From Agromyces mediolanus (lineage in GTDB: Bacteria > Actinomycetota > Actinomycetes > Actinomycetales > Microbacteriaceae): a DNA stretch of 64,000 nt. The notes below the pieces were generated by a model that was not told the origin of the DNA, searched no databases, and saw only the letters and a program-made list of their open reading frames with translations. The DNA lies in assembly GCF_023715325.1 (NCBI RefSeq), contig NZ_JAMBNX010000002.1, positions 434,001 through 498,000 of the forward strand, read 5' to 3'. This document shows, piece by piece, positions 25,245-34,848 of this stretch. Positions within the stretch are counted from its first letter, which is position 1. Each line of letters opens with the position of its first letter. The translations under genes were made by a program, and so were the position numbers.

Positions 25245-25300
25245 AGCGGTCGGCGGGCGCTCCGTGTGCGGCGCGTCGTGACGTTCATCGTGCGACTCGC
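25229..25300. repeat. Palindromic repeat unit, copy B (3' end of DUF559 gene)
   Basis: Left arm GCGAGTTGCACGATGAA starts at 25229. The right arm ends at 25300 and reads GCGAGTCGCACGATGAA on the other strand. The first 13 bases of each arm equal those of copy A. The TGA at 25242-25244 inside the left arm is the stop codon of the DUF559 gene. Confidence 0.75.
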
Positions 25301-25351
25301 GGGCGAGGTTCCGCGAAGCGCAACGGATCGTCGCCCGGCGCGCGGAACCGA

Positions 25352-25357
25352 TAGCCT
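25352..25357 (+). promoter_or_regulatory. -10 box of dapA (leaderless)
   Basis: TAGCCT lies 7 nt before the GTG at 25365. Confidence 0.5.
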
Positions 25358-25364
25358 GGAGGGC

Positions 25365-26339
25365 GTGACTCAGGAAAACCCCTTCGGACAAGTGCTCGTC
25401 GCGCTCGTCACGCCCATGACGGCGGACGGCGAAGTCGATTGGGCCGGGGTCGAGAAGCACATCGACGACGTCATCACGAACGGCGCCGACGGCATCGTCG
25501 TCACCGGCACCACGGGGGAGACCTCGACGCTCACCGACCCCGAGAAGCTGCGGCTCGTCGAGGTCGGCAAGGACGTCGCCGCGGGCCGGGCCAAGATCAT
25601 CACCGGCGGCGGCTCGAACGAGACGGCCCACGCCATCGAGCTGTACCAGCACAGTGAGAAGGCCGGCGCCGACGGCATCATGATCGTCACGCCGTACTAC
25701 AACAAGCCGACCCAGGCCGGCATCCTCACTCACTTCCGCATGGTCGCCGACGCGACCGACCTGCCGGTCATCCTCTACGATATCCCCGGCCGCACGGGCG
25801 TGCCGATCACGTACGAGACCATCCTGCGGCTCGCGAAGCACCCGAACATCCTCGCCGTGAAGGACGCCAAGGGCGACTTCAGCGAGGTCAGCCGGGTGCT
25901 GAACCAGACCGAGCTGATGTACTTCTCCGGCGACGACGCGAACGTGCTGCCGCACCTGGCGATCGGCGCAACCGGGCTCATCGGCGTCACCGCCAACATC
26001 GCGCCGGCGCCCTACCGGGCCATCGTGGACGCGGTGAACCGGGGCGACCTCGCCGCGGCGACCGCTGAGCACCAGCGGCTGGAGCCGCTCGTGCGCGCGA
26101 CCATGACGCACGTGCCCGGCACGGTGGCGGCGAAGTACATCCTGCACGGCCTCGGCCGCATCGGCAGCCCGCGCGTGCGTCTGCCGCTCGTCGGCCCCGA
26201 GGAGTGGGAGGCCGCCCTCATCGAGGACGAGATCGCCCTCGTGCAGGGCGTGCCCGGCGCCGACTTCCACAACTTCCGGCCCGACCGCAACGCCGCCGCC
26301 GGCGGTGCGTTGCCGAAGATCGCCGGAACCACGCGCTGA
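25365..26339 (+). CDS. dapA: 4-hydroxy-tetrahydrodipicolinate synthase
   Basis: Condenses pyruvate with aspartate semialdehyde, the first step of the diaminopimelate branch. It has 324 residues. Seen: GTTGETSTL near 46-54 (substrate Thr-Thr), YYNKPTQ near 108-114 (catalytic Tyr), YDIPGRTGVP near 135-144, and the Schiff-base lysine in ILAVKDAKGD near 166. The C-terminus extends about 20 residues beyond the shortest homologues (Gly/Ala-rich). GTG start; followed 72 bp later by rnj, a common pairing in these bacteria. Confidence 0.96.
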   Translation: MTQENPFGQVLVALVTPMTADGEVDWAGVEKHIDDVITNGADGIVVTGTTGETSTLTDPEKLRLVEVGKDVAAGRAKIITGGGSNETAHAIELYQHSEKAGADGIMIVTPYYNKPTQAGILTHFRMVADATDLPVILYDIPGRTGVPITYETILRLAKHPNILAVKDAKGDFSEVSRVLNQTELMYFSGDDANVLPHLAIGATGLIGVTANIAPAPYRAIVDAVNRGDLAAATAEHQRLEPLVRATMTHVPGTVAAKYILHGLGRIGSPRVRLPLVGPEEWEAALIEDEIALVQGVPGADFHNFRPDRNAAAGGALPKIAGTTR

Positions 26340-26411
26340 ACGGCGCCCCGAGACATCCGCTGGGCCGCGCGGCCCGCACCGTCAACTGAACATCAACACG
26401 AAGGAGGGCCT

Positions 26412-28085
26412 ATGCCCGACGTCTTTGAACCCGCCACGCTCGAGGCGGGCACGCTGCGCGTGATCCCGATCGGCGGCCTCGGCGAGGTCGGCCGCAACAT
26501 GACGAGCTTCGAGATCGACGGCAAGATCCTGATCGTCGACTGCGGCGTGCTCTTCCCGGAGGAGCACCAGCCCGGCGTCGACCTGATCCTGCCCGACTTC
26601 GGCTTCCTCGAGGAGCGCCTCGGCGACGTCGTCGGCGTCGTGCTGACGCACGGTCACGAAGACCACATCGGCGCCGTGCCCTACCTGCTGAAGCGCCGCG
26701 CGGACATCCCGCTGATCGGCTCGACCCTGACGCTCGCGCTCGTCGAGGCGAAGCTGAAGGAGCACCGCATCCAGCCGTACAGCCTCACGGTGCGCGAGGG
26801 GCAGCGCGAGACGCTCGGCCCCTTCGACCTCGAGTTCGTCGCGGTGAACCACTCGATCCCCGACGCGCTGGCCGTCGCGATCAAGACCCGGGCGGGCAGC
26901 GTGCTGGCCACCGGCGACTTCAAGATGGACCAGCTGCCGCTCGACGGCCGGCTCACCGACCTGCGCGATTTCGCACGGCTCGGCGAGGAGGGCGTCGACC
27001 TGTTCCTCGTCGACTCGACGAACGCGGATGTGCCGGGCTTCACCCCGCTCGAGCGCGAGATCGGGCCGGTCCTCGACCAGGTGATCTCCCGGGCGACGAA
27101 GAAGGTCGTGGTGGCGAGCTTCTCGAGCCACGTGCACCGTGTGCAGCAGGTGCTCGACGCGGCGCACTCGAACGGGCGCCGGGTCGCGCTCCTCGGCCGC
27201 AGCATGGTGCGCAACATGACGATCGCCGCCGAGCTCGGCTATCTGAAGGTGCCGGAGGGCGTGCTCGTCGACTACAAGAAGGCCGGCGACATCCCCGACG
27301 AGCAGATCGTCTACATGTCGACCGGGTCCCAGGGCGAGCCGATGGCCGTGCTCAGCCGCATGGCGAGCCGCGACCACCAGATCGAGATCGAGCCCGGCGA
27401 CACCGTCATCCTCGCCTCGAGCCTCATCCCGGGCAACGAGAACGCCGTCTACCGCGTCATCGACGGGCTCACGAAGCTCGGTGCCAACGTCGTGCACAAG
27501 GGCAACGCCCGGGTGCACGTCTCGGGCCACGCCGCGGCCGGCGAGCTGCTCTACTGCTACAACATCCTGAAGCCGCGCAACGTGCTGCCGATCCACGGCG
27601 AGTACCGGCACCTGGTCGCGAACGCGAAGCTCGCGCAGGACACCGGCATCCCGGCGCGCAACACCTTCATCGGCGAGAACGGCACCGTCTTCGACCTGAA
27701 GGACGGCGAGGTGCGCGTCACCGGGCAGCTCGACCTCGGCTTCGTCTACGTCGACGGTTCGACCGTCGGCGAGATCACCGACGCCGATCTGAAGGACCGC
27801 CGCATCCTCGGCGAGGAGGGCTTCATCTCGGTCATCGTCGTCGTGGACGCCGCGACCGGCCGCGTCATCTCCGGGCCCGAGATCCATGCCCGCGGCTTCG
27901 CCGAGGACGACGCGGTGTTCGAGGACGTGAAGCCGAAGATCGTCGGCGCGCTCGCGGATGCCGCGCAGAACGGCGTGCGCGACGCGTACGCCCTGCAGCA
28001 GATCGTGCGCCGCACGCTCGGCACCTGGGTGAACCGGCGACTCCGCCGTCGGCCCATGCTCGTGCCGCTCGTCATCGAGGCGTAG
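26412..28085 (+). CDS. rnj: Ribonuclease J
   Basis: A 557-residue metallo-beta-lactamase/beta-CASP RNase with endonuclease and 5' exonuclease activity in mRNA and rRNA processing. The metal site HGHEDH is near residue 80, further ligands lie in VNHSIPDA near 148 and TGDFKMD near 171; the beta-CASP region has SFSSHVHRVQQ near 237 and HVSGHAAAGEL near 370. AAGGAGG lies 6 nt before the ATG. With pnp it supplies two of the main RNA-decay enzymes. Confidence 0.96.
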   Translation: MPDVFEPATLEAGTLRVIPIGGLGEVGRNMTSFEIDGKILIVDCGVLFPEEHQPGVDLILPDFGFLEERLGDVVGVVLTHGHEDHIGAVPYLLKRRADIPLIGSTLTLALVEAKLKEHRIQPYSLTVREGQRETLGPFDLEFVAVNHSIPDALAVAIKTRAGSVLATGDFKMDQLPLDGRLTDLRDFARLGEEGVDLFLVDSTNADVPGFTPLEREIGPVLDQVISRATKKVVVASFSSHVHRVQQVLDAAHSNGRRVALLGRSMVRNMTIAAELGYLKVPEGVLVDYKKAGDIPDEQIVYMSTGSQGEPMAVLSRMASRDHQIEIEPGDTVILASSLIPGNENAVYRVIDGLTKLGANVVHKGNARVHVSGHAAAGELLYCYNILKPRNVLPIHGEYRHLVANAKLAQDTGIPARNTFIGENGTVFDLKDGEVRVTGQLDLGFVYVDGSTVGEITDADLKDRRILGEEGFISVIVVVDAATGRVISGPEIHARGFAEDDAVFEDVKPKIVGALADAAQNGVRDAYALQQIVRRTLGTWVNRRLRRRPMLVPLVIEA

Positions 28086-28107
28086 TCCGCCGCCGTCCCG
28101 TTTCCTC

Positions 28108-28138
28108 GCACCGCCCGCGGCTCCGGCCCGGGCGGTGC
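28108..28138 (+). terminator. Terminator of rnj
   Basis: GCACCGCCCG (28108-28117) pairs perfectly with CGGGCGGTGC (28129-28138) around an 11-nt loop, 23 bp after the stop. A second, weaker hairpin (CTCGGGG 28202-28208 with CCCCGAG 28224-28230) lies further down the 219-bp gap. Confidence 0.75.
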
Positions 28139-28304
28139 GTGGCGTTTCGGAGGCGGCGCGTGCACCCCGGTGACCTGGAAGTGGCGCGTCAGCGACCGGC
28201 GCTCGGGGTTTTCCCGGATTCATCCCCGAGACGTATGAAGCGGAGCCGATTCACCCCATATGGTGGTCCAGTGCCCGGGGGCCGGGCTGAAGGATTGGGG
28301 TGTC

Positions 28305-29354
28305 GTGGGCGTCTGGCGCAAGTGGATCTTTCCGATCATCAGGGTGGTGCTCGTCGCGGTCGTCGCGGTGGCGCTCGTGAAGCTCGCGTTCTTCCCCGAC
28401 CGCGCCGAGGACGACGCCGCGCTGCAGCCGGGCGGCAGCCTCACCCAGCCCGAGGTGATCGTCTCGACCGGCACCATCACGAACGATCTCGTGCTGAGCG
28501 GCACGGTGAACGCCGACGCCGCGGTCACCGTGAAGGCCACCGGCACCGGCACGGTCGACGAGATCTTCATCGGGGCGGGGAGCACGGTCACCAGGGGTGA
28601 CAAGATCTTCGACATCAAGGTGGAGAACCCGCCCGCGGTGGTCGAGGCGCCCGGCCCCGACGGGCAGCCGATGAGCGTGCCGGCCGAACCGACGTACCGC
28701 TTCGAGAAGGTGCTCGCCCCCGCCGACGGCGTCCTCACCTCGCTCGACGTGATCGAAGGGCAGCCCGTCACGACGGGCGCCGCGGCCGGCAAGGTCGCGC
28801 CGCCGTCCTTCAACGTCACGGCCACACTGAGCCCCGAGCAGCAGTACCGGCTCACCCAGCAGCCGAGCGAGGCGACCGTCGCGATCACCGGCGGGCCGGC
28901 TCCCTTCACCTGCACCGGGCTCACCATCGGCACCCCGCAGACTGCGAGCGGCGACGGCGGCGGCGACGGTGGCGGTGACGGCGGCAGACCGTCCGATACC
29001 GGCGCGACCGCCGCGACGGTGCGCTGCGCGGTACCGGGCGACGTCCGTGTCTTCCCCGGTCTCGCCGCCGAGGTCACGATTCAGGCCGGCTCGGCCGAGA
29101 ACGTGCTCATCATCCCTACCACCGCGGTGAAGGGCGGCGCGGAGACGGGCGTCGTGTGGGTCGTCGACGCCGAAGGCGCCCAGACGGAGCGCAGTGTGAA
29201 GCTCGGCCTCAGCGACGGCACCCAGGTCGCGGTCGCCGAGGGGCTGGCCGAGGGCGACACGATCCTCGAGTTCGTGCCCGGCGCCCCCGCGGTCGTGCCG
29301 GGCATGGACGGCTGCGAGCTGCTGCCGGACGGCAGCCAGGTGTGCCTCGGATGA
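28305..29354 (+). CDS. HlyD/MacA-like membrane-fusion protein of an ABC exporter
   Basis: A 349-residue periplasmic-adaptor-type protein. One N-terminal membrane anchor (about 6-28) is followed by a biotinyl-lipoyl-like barrel (VSTGTITNDLVLSGTVNADA near 52-72, later VLAPADGVLTSLDVIEGQPV near 140) and a C-terminal beta domain. An insertion near 205-240 contains two cysteines (FTCTG and VRCAV) bracketing a Gly/Asp-rich GDGGG repeat. The GTG at 28305 has AAGGA 10 nt upstream and precedes the anchor correctly. It is coupled by overlap to the ATPase and permease. Confidence 0.8.
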   Translation: MGVWRKWIFPIIRVVLVAVVAVALVKLAFFPDRAEDDAALQPGGSLTQPEVIVSTGTITNDLVLSGTVNADAAVTVKATGTGTVDEIFIGAGSTVTRGDKIFDIKVENPPAVVEAPGPDGQPMSVPAEPTYRFEKVLAPADGVLTSLDVIEGQPVTTGAAAGKVAPPSFNVTATLSPEQQYRLTQQPSEATVAITGGPAPFTCTGLTIGTPQTASGDGGGDGGGDGGRPSDTGATAATVRCAVPGDVRVFPGLAAEVTIQAGSAENVLIIPTTAVKGGAETGVVWVVDAEGAQTERSVKLGLSDGTQVAVAEGLAEGDTILEFVPGAPAVVPGMDGCELLPDGSQVCLG

Positions 29355-30061
29355 GGCTCGTCGAGGCCATCGACGTGGGTCGCACGGTGCAGATCCCGGA
29401 CGCCGACCCGCTCACGATCCTCCGCGGCATCGACCTCACGGTCGAGGCGGGCGAACGCGTGTCGATCGTCGGGCGCAGCGGCTCCGGAAAGTCCACGCTC
29501 CTGAACCTGCTCGGACTCATCGACAGTCCGACCGAGGGCGAGCTGCGCATCCTCGGCGAGGACGCCGCGCGGCTCCGCGGCGCCCGGCGCGATCGGATGC
29601 GCGGTCGCGAGATCGGGTTCGTCTTCCAGCAGTTCAACCTGCTGCCCGGTCGCACGGCGATCGAGAACGTCCAGACGCCGCTGCTCTACGCCGGTGGCGC
29701 CTCCTTCTGGCGTCGCGAGCGGATCGCGCGCGAGATGCTCGAACGGGTCGGCCTCGGCGAGCGCACCGCTGCGCGGCCCGAACGCCTCTCCGGCGGCGAG
29801 CAGCAGCGTGTCGCGATCGCCCGTGCCCTGGTCCGCCGTCCGCGGCTGATCCTCGCCGACGAGCCGACCGGTGCCCTGGACCTGGAGACCGGCGGCACCG
29901 TGATGGAGCTCATCGAAGAGGTCGCCGCCGAGACTGACGCCGCCCTCGTCACGATCACCCACGACCCGGCCATCGCCCGCCGGGCCGACCGCCATCTTCG
30001 TCTCAGCGAGGGCCGGCTCGTGCCGCTCGACGATCCCGTGCCCGCCGGGAGCGCCGCATGA
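29351..30061 (+). CDS. ABC transporter ATP-binding protein (MacB/LolD type)
   Basis: A 236-residue ATPase. Walker A GRSGSGKST is near residue 38, the Q-loop in FVFQQFNLLPGR near 85, signature LSGGEQQR near 144, Walker B LILADEPTGALD near 164, and the switch histidine in TITHD near 203. The short distance between QQ and the conserved FNLLP is typical of the lipoprotein/macrolide exporter class. ATGA overlaps join it to both neighbours. Confidence 0.93.
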   Translation: MRLVEAIDVGRTVQIPDADPLTILRGIDLTVEAGERVSIVGRSGSGKSTLLNLLGLIDSPTEGELRILGEDAARLRGARRDRMRGREIGFVFQQFNLLPGRTAIENVQTPLLYAGGASFWRRERIAREMLERVGLGERTAARPERLSGGEQQRVAIARALVRRPRLILADEPTGALDLETGGTVMELIEEVAAETDAALVTITHDPAIARRADRHLRLSEGRLVPLDDPVPAGSAA

Positions 30062-31299
30062 ACGCGCTGGCACGGATCGCGACCGGCTTCGTGAGCGCCG
30101 TCGCCGAGGCGATGGAGGAGCTGCGCATCCACCGCGGACGTGTGCTGCTCTCGCTCGTCGGGGTCGCGGTCGCCGTGTGCGCGCTCGCGACCGTGGTCGG
30201 GGCGGGCGCGGTCGCCGAGCAGGGCGTCCGCGAGACGTCCGAACGCGGCGGCGGACGTGCGGCGACGGCGACGTTCAACGTGAATGCGACGACCCCGCCC
30301 GAGCCCGAGCGCGTCGATGCCGCCTGGCGCGAGGTCCTCGACCGCTACGCCGTCGCCTACGGCACGAGACTGAGCTACGGCGAGATGCTCGTGCAGTTCA
30401 CGGACGGCGCGGTGGCCGTGCCCGTGCAGGCCGTCGATCCGGCGTACGGCATCATCCACCGGGTCCGGGTCAGTGAGGGCGTCTGGTTCGGCGACGCCGA
30501 CGCAGAGCGGCTCGCGCCGGCCCTCGTCATCAACGAGGCGTTCTGGGACCGCCTCGGCCGCCCGCCCCTCGCGACGCATCCGACGGTGGAGCTGCTCGGC
30601 GAGGGCGGCCGCACCGCGGTCGTCGTCGGCGTCACGCCGCGCAACGGGGAGTGGGACACCGAGCCGACCGCCTTTATGCTCGCCGACGCATACGCCTCGC
30701 TGCCGGTGCCGGGCGGCACCGGCTCGTCCATGATGGGCAGCCTGCTGCCGAGCTTCGAGGCGTGGATCGACCGGAACCAGGCCGACCCGATCGTCGAGGC
30801 GATCCGTCGCGACTTCGCGGCCGCGCTCGGCGATGGGGCGCAGGTCGACGCCTTCCGCACCGACTACGCGGCGTTCGGTGACGATCCGCTGCTCTTCGTC
30901 AAGCTGCTCGTCGTCGGAGTCGCCGTCGTGATCCTCCTCCTCGGTGCGCTCGGTCTGGTGAACATCGCCCTGGTGACGGTCCGCACCCGCATTCGCGAGA
31001 TCGGCATCCGGCGCACCTTCGGCGCCACCGCGGGACGGGTGTTCTTCGCCGTCCTGATGGAGAGTGTCGTCGGCACCTTCGTCGCGGGCGTCGTGGGGGT
31101 CGGGGCCGCGATCCTGCTCGTGCGCAGCCCCCTGATGACGATGGTGCTCGGCGGCGGGGAGCTCGAAGACCTCCCCGGCTTCCCGATCGAGGCCGCCGTG
31201 ATCGGGCTCGGTTCGGCCGTGCTGGTGGGGGCCCTCGCCGGGATCCTGCCCGCGTTCGCGGCGATCCGGGTGCGGGTCATCGACGCGATCCGGTTCTGA
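30058..31299 (+). CDS. FtsX-like ABC permease (MacB type)
   Basis: A 413-residue permease with the MacB topology. There is one N-terminal transmembrane helix (about 30-53), a large extracytoplasmic domain (about 55-275) with conserved ALVINEAFWDRLG and VGVTPRNGEWD, then three helices near 283-305, 335-360 and 380-402. RTRIREIGIRRTFGAT near 312-327 is the cytoplasmic coupling segment. With the adaptor and ATPase it forms a tripartite-like exporter; substrate unknown (peptide, lipid or macrolide are family precedents). The operon lies between rnj and ftsK, which are adjacent in many relatives. Confidence 0.88.
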   Translation: MNALARIATGFVSAVAEAMEELRIHRGRVLLSLVGVAVAVCALATVVGAGAVAEQGVRETSERGGGRAATATFNVNATTPPEPERVDAAWREVLDRYAVAYGTRLSYGEMLVQFTDGAVAVPVQAVDPAYGIIHRVRVSEGVWFGDADAERLAPALVINEAFWDRLGRPPLATHPTVELLGEGGRTAVVVGVTPRNGEWDTEPTAFMLADAYASLPVPGGTGSSMMGSLLPSFEAWIDRNQADPIVEAIRRDFAAALGDGAQVDAFRTDYAAFGDDPLLFVKLLVVGVAVVILLLGALGLVNIALVTVRTRIREIGIRRTFGATAGRVFFAVLMESVVGTFVAGVVGVGAAILLVRSPLMTMVLGGGELEDLPGFPIEAAVIGLGSAVLVGALAGILPAFAAIRVRVIDAIRF

Positions 31300-31361
31300 G
31301 CGTGTGCCAGCGGATCCGGAACATTCCCGCGCAGCTGCAGGCCGGTGACGGCGGGCGGTCG

Positions 31362-31367
31362 TAGCCT
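31362..31367 (+). promoter_or_regulatory. -10 box of ftsK (leaderless)
   Basis: TAGCCT lies 7 nt before the ATG at 31375; no ribosome site. Confidence 0.5.
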
Positions 31368-31374
31368 GGTGGGC

Positions 31375-34224
31375 ATGGCAACGAGCACGAAGTCGACGGG
31401 CCGTGCCTCGGGTACCTCGACCCGCGGCACCGCCGCGCGAACTGCCGCGACCAAGAAACTGCCCGCCGCGACGGCGAAGCAGAGCAAGGCCGCCCAGGCG
31501 AAGGCCGCGCAGTCGGAGGGGCCGAACCTGCTCGTCCGAGCCTGGATGGGGCTCGCGCACGTCGCGGGCGGCGCGGCTCGCGCGCTGGGCCCCGAGACGC
31601 TGCAGAAGGAGGAGCGCCGCGACGGGTTGCCCTTCTTCCTCGTGCTGCTCGCGTTCGCCGGGGCCGTCATCGAGTGGTTCCTGATCAACGATCCGGTGGC
31701 CCAGACGCTCGACGCCTGGAGCTTCGGCGCGCTGTTCGGGCGCGTCGCCTTCGCCCTGCCGGTCGTGATGCTGCTGTTCGCGGTGTGGTTGTTCCGCCAT
31801 CCGAGCTCCGTGCACGACAACACGCGCATCGGGATCGGCCTGGGGCTGCTCCTCGTCACCGTCTCCGCGCTCTGCCACATCTTCGGCGGGCAGCCCGAGC
31901 CGAGCGAGGGCATGGCCGTCCTGGCCAAGGCCGGCGGGGTGCTCGGGTGGATGCTCGCGCAACCGCTGATCTTCCTGATCACCCCGATCGGCGCCACCGC
32001 CGTCGTGATCCTGCTCCTGCTGCTGGCGCTCCTCATCATGACGAAGACGCCGCCGAACCGGATCGCCGCGCGGTTCCGCGAGCTCTACGTCTGGCTCTTC
32101 GGTGCGCCCGAGTCCGAGCTCGCAGACGACGAGCCCGCGACGAAGCCCAGCCGGCGCAAGAAGGAGCGCAGCGAGCCGGTCGAACTCGACGGGCTCGACG
32201 ATGACGACGACGAGCCCAGCGCGAGCGGTCTCGTTCCGTGGTGGCGTCGAAACAGCTCGAACCGCGAAGAGGACCCGGGGTTCGAGGCCCCAGGCGTCGA
32301 CGGGCTCACCGAGGTGTTCGGTCCCGGTTCCGCCGACGGCAGCTTCGAGTCGGCGATCGAGGGGGAGGGCGGCTACGACGCCGAAGTGCTCGGCGAGCTC
32401 GAGCGCGCGGAGTCCGCGGTGGCGCGGTTCACGGGCGAGGTCCCGCACGGCGGCACCGGGCTGCGCGGCGACGACGCGGGCGCCACGGCCGTGCTCGAGC
32501 CGCTCGCCGGCCTCGACGACGACCCGTCGGGCGAGGCCGGAGCGGAGCTCGTGCCCGACGCGGCCGCCGAACCGCAGCCCGACCGCCCGTACCATCTGCC
32601 CGCCTCCTCCACGCTCGCGGCGGGAGCTCCGGCGAAGACGCGTTCGCAGGCGAACGACGACGTGGTGCGCGCGATCACCGGCGTGCTCGAGCAGTTCTCC
32701 GTCGATGCGAAGGTCACCGGCTTCTCGCGGGGTCCGACCGTGACCCAGTACGAGATCGAGCTCGGGCCGGGCGTGAAGGTCGAGCGGGTCACCGCGCTGT
32801 CGAAGAACCTCTCCTACGCGGTCGCCTCGAACGAGGTGCGCATCCTCTCGCCGATCCCCGGCAAGAGCGCGATCGGCGTGGAGATCCCGAATGCCGACCG
32901 TGAGATCGTCACGCTCGGCGACGTGCTGCGGGCGCCGGCCGCGGCGAACGCGAAGCACCCGATGACGATCGGTGTCGGCAAGGACGTGGGCGGCGGCTAC
33001 GTCATCGCGAACCTCGCGAAGATGCCGCACCTCCTCGTGGCAGGCTCGACCGGCTCGGGCAAGTCGAGCTTCGTCAACTCCATGATCACGAGCCTGCTGA
33101 TGCGGGCGAAGCCGAGTGACGTGCGCATGGTGCTCATCGACCCGAAGCGCGTCGAGCTCGCCCCGTACGCGGGCGTCCCGCACCTCATCACCCCCATCAT
33201 CACGAACCCGAAGAAGGCGGCCGAGGCGCTGCAGTGGGTCGTGAAGGAGATGGACATGCGGTACGACGACCTCGCGTCGTTCGGCTTCCGCCACATCGAC
33301 GACTTCAACAAGGCCGTCGTGAACGACGAGATCGTGCTCCCGGCGGGCAGCGAGCGGGTGCTGAAGCCGTACCCGTACCTGCTCGTCGTCGTCGACGAGC
33401 TCGCCGACCTGATGATGGTCGCCCCGCGCGACGTCGAGGACTCGATCGTGCGCATCACCCAGCTCGCGCGCGCCTCCGGCATCCACCTGGTGCTGGCGAC
33501 CCAGCGCCCCTCGGTCGACGTCGTCACCGGTCTGATCAAGGCGAACGTGCCGTCGCGCCTCGCGTTCGCGGTGACGAGCGTCACCGACTCCCGCGTCATC
33601 CTCGACCAGCCGGGTGCCGACAAGCTCATCGGCCAGGGTGACGGGCTCTTCCTGCCGATGGGGGCGTCGAAGGCGCTCCGCGTGCAGGGCGCGTGGGTGA
33701 GCGAGTCCGAGATCGAGCGAGTGGTCTCGCACGTGACGCGCCAGGCCCGACCCGACTATCGCCAGGACGTGCAGGCCGCGGTCGAGCGGAAAGAGATCGA
33801 CTCGGACATCGGCGACGATCTCGAGCTGCTGCTCGCGGCCGCCGAGCTCGTGGTGTCGACGCAGTTCGGCTCGACCTCGATGCTGCAGCGCAAGCTCCGG
33901 GTGGGCTTCGCGAAGGCGGGCCGGCTCATGGACCTGCTCGAGTCGCGCGAGATCGTCGGTCCCTCCGAGGGATCGAAGGCGCGCGACGTGCTCGTGACCG
34001 CCGAGCAGCTCCCGGGCGTCCTGGCGAAGCTCCGCGGCGAACCCTCCGGTCCGGCTGCAGCGCAGGCACCGGCGCAGGCACCGGCACCGGCGGCTCAGGC
34101 CGCCCCGGTGGCGACGCAGGTCGACGACCGCTACGACGACCCGGTGGGACGCATCCCGGAGGGGCTCGAAGAGGTCGAAGCGGTCGACGACGAGGATGCC
34201 TGGGGCCTGACCGGTCGTGACTGA
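31375..34224 (+). CDS. ftsK: DNA translocase FtsK/SpoIIIE
   Basis: A septal double-strand DNA pump for chromosome segregation, 949 residues. A basic Ala/Lys/Thr-rich start is followed by about four membrane helices (near 85-105, 120-140, 155-175, 190-222), and an acidic linker to about 410. The RecA-type motor has Walker A GSTGSGKS near 557 and Walker [15 protein letters not shown] near 670, with [11 protein letters not shown] near 705. The C-terminal gamma domain (about 815-880, [19 protein letters not shown]) reads polar DNA motifs. The tail is Ala/Pro/Gln-rich. Confidence 0.96.
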   Translation: MATSTKSTGRASGTSTRGTAARTAATKKLPAATAKQSKAAQAKAAQSEGPNLLVRAWMGLAHVAGGAARALGPETLQKEERRDGLPFFLVLLAFAGAVIEWFLINDPVAQTLDAWSFGALFGRVAFALPVVMLLFAVWLFRHPSSVHDNTRIGIGLGLLLVTVSALCHIFGGQPEPSEGMAVLAKAGGVLGWMLAQPLIFLITPIGATAVVILLLLLALLIMTKTPPNRIAARFRELYVWLFGAPESELADDEPATKPSRRKKERSEPVELDGLDDDDDEPSASGLVPWWRRNSSNREEDPGFEAPGVDGLTEVFGPGSADGSFESAIEGEGGYDAEVLGELERAESAVARFTGEVPHGGTGLRGDDAGATAVLEPLAGLDDDPSGEAGAELVPDAAAEPQPDRPYHLPASSTLAAGAPAKTRSQANDDVVRAITGVLEQFSVDAKVTGFSRGPTVTQYEIELGPGVKVERVTALSKNLSYAVASNEVRILSPIPGKSAIGVEIPNADREIVTLGDVLRAPAAANAKHPMTIGVGKDVGGGYVIANLAKMPHLLVAGSTGSGKSSFVNSMITSLLMRAKPSDVRMVLIDPKRVELAPYAGVPHLITPIITNPKKAAEALQWVVKEMDMRYDDLASFGFRHIDDFNKAVVNDEIVLPAGSERVLKPYPYLLVVVDELADLMMVAPRDVEDSIVRITQLARASGIHLVLATQRPSVDVVTGLIKANVPSRLAFAVTSVTDSRVILDQPGADKLIGQGDGLFLPMGASKALRVQGAWVSESEIERVVSHVTRQARPDYRQDVQAAVERKEIDSDIGDDLELLLAAAELVVSTQFGSTSMLQRKLRVGFAKAGRLMDLLESREIVGPSEGSKARDVLVTAEQLPGVLAKLRGEPSGPAAAQAPAQAPAPAAQAAPVATQVDDRYDDPVGRIPEGLEEVEAVDDEDAWGLTGRD

Positions 34225-34229
34225 CCGGG

Positions 34230-34235
34230 TAGCCT
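34230..34235 (+). promoter_or_regulatory. -10 box of pgsA-cinA (leaderless)
   Basis: TAGCCT lies 7 nt before the ATG at 34243 and immediately after the ftsK stop. Confidence 0.5.
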
Positions 34236-34242
34236 TGGCCCT

Positions 34243-34848
34243 ATGACCTCCTCCGCCGAAGGGCGTGCTCGACCGGCGAACTGGAACCTGCCGAACGCGA
34301 TCACGGTCGTGCGCATCCTGCTCGCACCGATCTTCTTCTGGTTGGTGCTCGCCGATGCGGGCGAGGGCGGCGGCCTGCGCTGGGCGGCGACCGCACTCTT
34401 CGTGGTCGCGATCGCCACCGACGGCATCGACGGGCACATCGCCCGAAGCCGCGGGCTCGTCACCGACCTCGGCAAGATCCTCGATCCCATCGCCGACAAG
34501 CTCCTCACGAGCGGCGCGCTCATCTGCCTCTCGATCCTCGCCGAGGTGCCCTGGTGGGTGACCGGACTGATCGTGCTCCGCGAGGTGGGCATCACGGTCT
34601 GGCGGTTCGTGGAGCTCGGCCGGGGCAACGTGGTGCCGGCGTCCTCAGGGGGCAAGCTGAAGACCGTCGTGCAGGCGGTCGCGATCTCGGTCGCGCTCGC
34701 GCCGCTGCCGGTGCTCTTCGGCGAGTGGATGGCCTGGGTGAACGCGGTGCTCATCGCTGCGGCGCTCGTGCTCACCGTCTGGTCCGGCCTGCTGTACGTG
34801 CGTGACGCGGTCCGGCTCGCCCGTACGGGGCGCGCAGGGCGCGCATGA
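34243..34848 (+). CDS. pgsA: CDP-diacylglycerol-glycerol-3-phosphate 3-phosphatidyltransferase
   Basis: Membrane enzyme of phosphatidylglycerol synthesis, 201 residues. The CDP-alcohol phosphotransferase signature DG-x2-AR-x8-G-x3-D-x3-D is complete: it starts at DGHIAR near residue 64 and ends at LDPIADKL near 84. Five or so hydrophobic helices follow the usual pattern, the first after NLPNAITVVRILLAP. The pgsA-cinA-clgR-recA order is typical of actinobacteria. The stop overlaps the cinA start. Confidence 0.94.
   Translation: MTSSAEGRARPANWNLPNAITVVRILLAPIFFWLVLADAGEGGGLRWAATALFVVAIATDGIDGHIARSRGLVTDLGKILDPIADKLLTSGALICLSILAEVPWWVTGLIVLREVGITVWRFVELGRGNVVPASSGGKLKTVVQAVAISVALAPLPVLFGEWMAWVNAVLIAAALVLTVWSGLLYVRDAVRLARTGRAGRA

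Noticed and set aside
29686-34437. A very long minus-strand open frame (about 1580 codons) opposite the ABC permease and ftsK, and similar long antisense frames opposite priA-lhr
   Set aside because: Composition is the Arg/Asp/Glu/His-rich pattern of an antisense frame in high-GC coding DNA, no domain is recognisable, and the plus-strand genes are certain.
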